DNA of 64,000 bases, taken from positions 35,382 through 99,381 of the forward strand of contig PFGG01000005.1 of assembly GCA_002783405.1 (NCBI GenBank), written 5' to 3'. This DNA is from a bacterium (Candidatus Blackallbacteria) CG13_big_fil_rev_8_21_14_2_50_49_14. GTDB taxonomy: Bacteria; Cyanobacteriota; Sericytochromatia; UBA7694. The translations under genes were made by a program, and so were the position numbers. The notes beneath the pieces are model-generated. The model had not been told where the DNA came from. It searched no databases and saw only the letters and a program-made list of their open reading frames with translations. Shown piece after piece: positions 62,303 through 64,000 of the stretch (the stretch's first letter is position 1; the number at the start of each line of letters is the position of its first letter).

Positions 62303-64000
62303 CTAATAGGTATCGCGATCAGACAGTAGCGATTCTAAACTATCTGCTTTCTCTGCAATTTGAAGCACTGCAGAACGGATCTCAAGCGCTTGTGCGGTGT
62401 CTGCCAATTGATTGTCAGTGACCATAAACAGTTCTTTATCTCCTAATTTGCCGATGCCAATTGCGCCATAAGCCAGTTTGGAATTCTCTTCTAAACAGAG
62501 CTTGTGGAGATTGGGATTGTTTTCTCCACAGAAAGACTGAATAGCGATCAATTGGCGTCCACTCATATCTTGCCTGTCAAAGCGCAGATGAACGGTTTGT
62601 TTTCTATTTTGATTCACGGGAATCTGGATTTTAAATTTCTTATCTTTGGTTTCTATTTGGGCATTCAGATCAAACAAGGCATCGTGCAAAAGGGACAATT
62701 CCCAGCCCGTTTCGCGTTCCGATTTCATCGCCTTTGCTTTGAGTGGGATATCTGAAATTTCCTTGAGTTGATTGCTTTGATGTATCAGACCTGTCAGTGC
62801 AGAATCTAATTCTTCCTGATCGAGAGTTTTATAGAGCAGGTTTTTGATTAAGCAGAGTGAGGGGGTTTGAGCCGCTTGCTCCTTATACAGTGCAAACCGA
62901 CCATATGCCAAGGCTGGATTTGCTTTCAGCAAGTTTTCAAAAGAAGGTGTTTCAAGTTCGAAGGGCAGTGTCAGGCGAAGAAAAGTTTCACCGTCTATCA
63001 CGAGAAATGAAATCAAAAGACTGTTGGCGGCCTCTGTGTTGGATTTGAGCGTGACGCGGTAGCCACCTTTTCCCAAGGGGGTATAGTTCAAGCCTGGAAT
63101 GCTACTTTGATTTAAAAAAGTGGTAAGTCGCGTGGTTGAGATAGGAGTGGGTTCAGACGGAAGTGTTTGAACAGCTTCTGAAGGGATCTGGTTCGCTTGG
63201 TTCTGTAAGAGAGTCGCTTTGGGTGGGATATTTTCTTGCTGTGAAGTGGTTTGGGCTAAGCGCAAGTCCTTTTGTGTTCTGGGTTCAAGATTTAAATAGG
63301 CATTTTTAAACAAGACAACCATCTCTCTTGCCAATAATTCTGAAGATAAGATCAGTTTTTCTTGTGTGGTTGCGATTTCTTTTCGCAAAGGAATTAATTT
63401 TTTGGTTCCCTGATAAAGTAGTTCATTGGGGAGGATTTTTCCTTTTTCAATTTCTTGAAACCGAATTACGGAACCTCCTTTCTCCTTGAGTTTGTCCATG
63501 CAGCGCAATTGCACTTGATTGCCATCTGCAAGCGTGAATTTAAGAGCAGCCCAGGTAAATTTATAATAGGACTTTTTTGAACCTGAATACGGGCTGGTTT
63601 TTTGTTTGTATTGATCCTTTTGGGTATACTTGCCATGATCCAAACTTCCTTTTAAACCTGATTCAGGATGTAGATCCTCCCGAATGGTATGAAAAAATCC
63701 GGCAAGTAATTTTTGTCGGGCGTGTAATAATTGATATTTCTTTTTTTGACTGTTGAAGATACCGAGCATCACAAAAAAACCAATCACGAGGCCAATAAAG
63801 GTCAGAACAACGAGCACGCCTTCTTCATCATCAAACAATTCAAAGGTATCAGCAGACCAACCCATGATTAGAAATGAGAAAAAAAGATAAAAGAAGAAGC
63901 TAATCCAGAAAATTTTTCTTGATTTATTTTTGATTTGTTCACAGTAACTCCCAAATGCTGCGAAAAAATGAGGAATTTCATCAGTACGCAAATAGAGGCG
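62303..64000 (-). CDS. Membrane protein with two related C-terminal domains, possibly 5'-truncated
   Basis: At least 562 residues. The frame is open to the window end; a TTG at 63991 is the first start seen, but the real start may lie beyond. Two transmembrane segments (about residues 28-47 and 58-78) are followed by a Lys/Gln-rich cytoplasmic part, a low-complexity Gln/Thr/Pro linker (about 245-290) and two related domains (about 290-410 and 425-560). Each holds a LAYGRFALYKE or LAYGAIGIGKL segment, recalling YbjN/type III chaperone folds. Function unknown. Operon with the SPASM protein. Confidence 0.65.
   Translation of the reverse strand, partial: RLYLRTDEIPHFFAAFGSYCEQIKNKSRKIFWISFFFYLFFSFLIMGWSADTFELFDDEEGVLVVLTFIGLVIGFFVMLGIFNSQKKKYQLLHARQKLLAGFFHTIREDLHPESGLKGSLDHGKYTQKDQYKQKTSPYSGSKKSYYKFTWAALKFTLADGNQVQLRCMDKLKEKGGSVIRFQEIEKGKILPNELLYQGTKKLIPLRKEIATTQEKLILSSELLAREMVVLFKNAYLNLEPRTQKDLRLAQTTSQQENIPPKATLLQNQANQIPSEAVQTLPSEPTPISTTRLTTFLNQSSIPGLNYTPLGKGGYRVTLKSNTEAANSLLISFLVIDGETFLRLTLPFELETPSFENLLKANPALAYGRFALYKEQAAQTPSLCLIKNLLYKTLDQEELDSALTGLIHQSNQLKEISDIPLKAKAMKSERETGWELSLLHDALFDLNAQIETKDKKFKIQIPVNQNRKQTVHLRFDRQDMSGRQLIAIQSFCGENNPNLHKLCLEENSKLAYGAIGIGKLGDKELFMVTDNQLADTAQALEIRSAVLQIAEKADSLESLLSDRDTY

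Overview
The window looks like a chromosomal segment of a Gram-negative-type bacterium of moderate GC content (by eye mid-40s percent). Several predicted lipoproteins, exported proteins and a lipocalin point to an outer envelope. TTG and GTG starts with good ribosome-binding sites are frequent. No rRNA, tRNA, CRISPR array, insertion sequence or prophage is recognisable. The mix of an RRM-type RNA-binding protein, a PrkA/YeaH/SpoVR operon, preTA, a split division cluster and many small unknown proteins would suit a little-studied lineage, for example a non-photosynthetic relative of Cyanobacteria. That placement is a guess from gene content.

Layout. 1-7.2 kb: the 3' end of a hybrid NRPS/PKS gene (A-PCP-KS-AT-KR-ACP-TE) and a tandem medium-chain reductase. 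7.2-13.8 kb: a NodB deacetylase, GNAT acetyltransferase, aldehyde dehydrogenase, small membrane protein, saccharopine-dehydrogenase-like enzyme, lipoprotein and exported matrixin-like protease. 13.9-19.6 kb: a HTH regulator, PrkA kinase, YeaH/YhbH, SpoVR and a coupled unknown helical protein. 19.6-27.4 kb: a methyltransferase, SLC13 transporter, unusually short PurA, the rsmH-ftsL-ftsI division/cell-wall operon and a small secreted protein. 27.6-31.7 kb: a hemolysin III-like protein, then a persulfide-detoxification island (ETHE1-type dioxygenase, rhodanese, exported beta-carbonic anhydrase, MerT-like protein) behind a CsoR/CstR-like operator, and a DUF924 protein. 31.8-34.4 kb: preT-preA pyrimidine reduction. 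34.8-45.6 kb: mostly unknown or secreted proteins with a lipocalin, EamA transporter, second aldehyde dehydrogenase, ABC-F ATPase and RRM protein. 45.8-53.2 kb: a succinate-semialdehyde-type dehydrogenase, a TetR/fatty-acid-hydroxylase pair, a DUF2188 lipoprotein, a YbjN-like acidic protein, dapC-dapE and an ADP-ribosylglycohydrolase. 53.5-64 kb: an unknown coiled-coil protein, a B12-binding radical SAM enzyme, a CorC/HlyC-deoxynucleoside kinase-giant glycosyltransferase operon, and a SPASM radical SAM enzyme behind a membrane protein with two related C-terminal domains.

The genes most likely to act together are the PrkA/YeaH/SpoVR set with its own HTH protein and coupled partner, the persulfide island with its promoter palindromes, the TetR-hydroxylase pair with an operator between -35 and -10, and the NRPS/PKS line whose last module should release a beta-hydroxy-gamma-amino acid (statine-like) end group. 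All functions are read from sequence motifs and family knowledge; no database search was possible.
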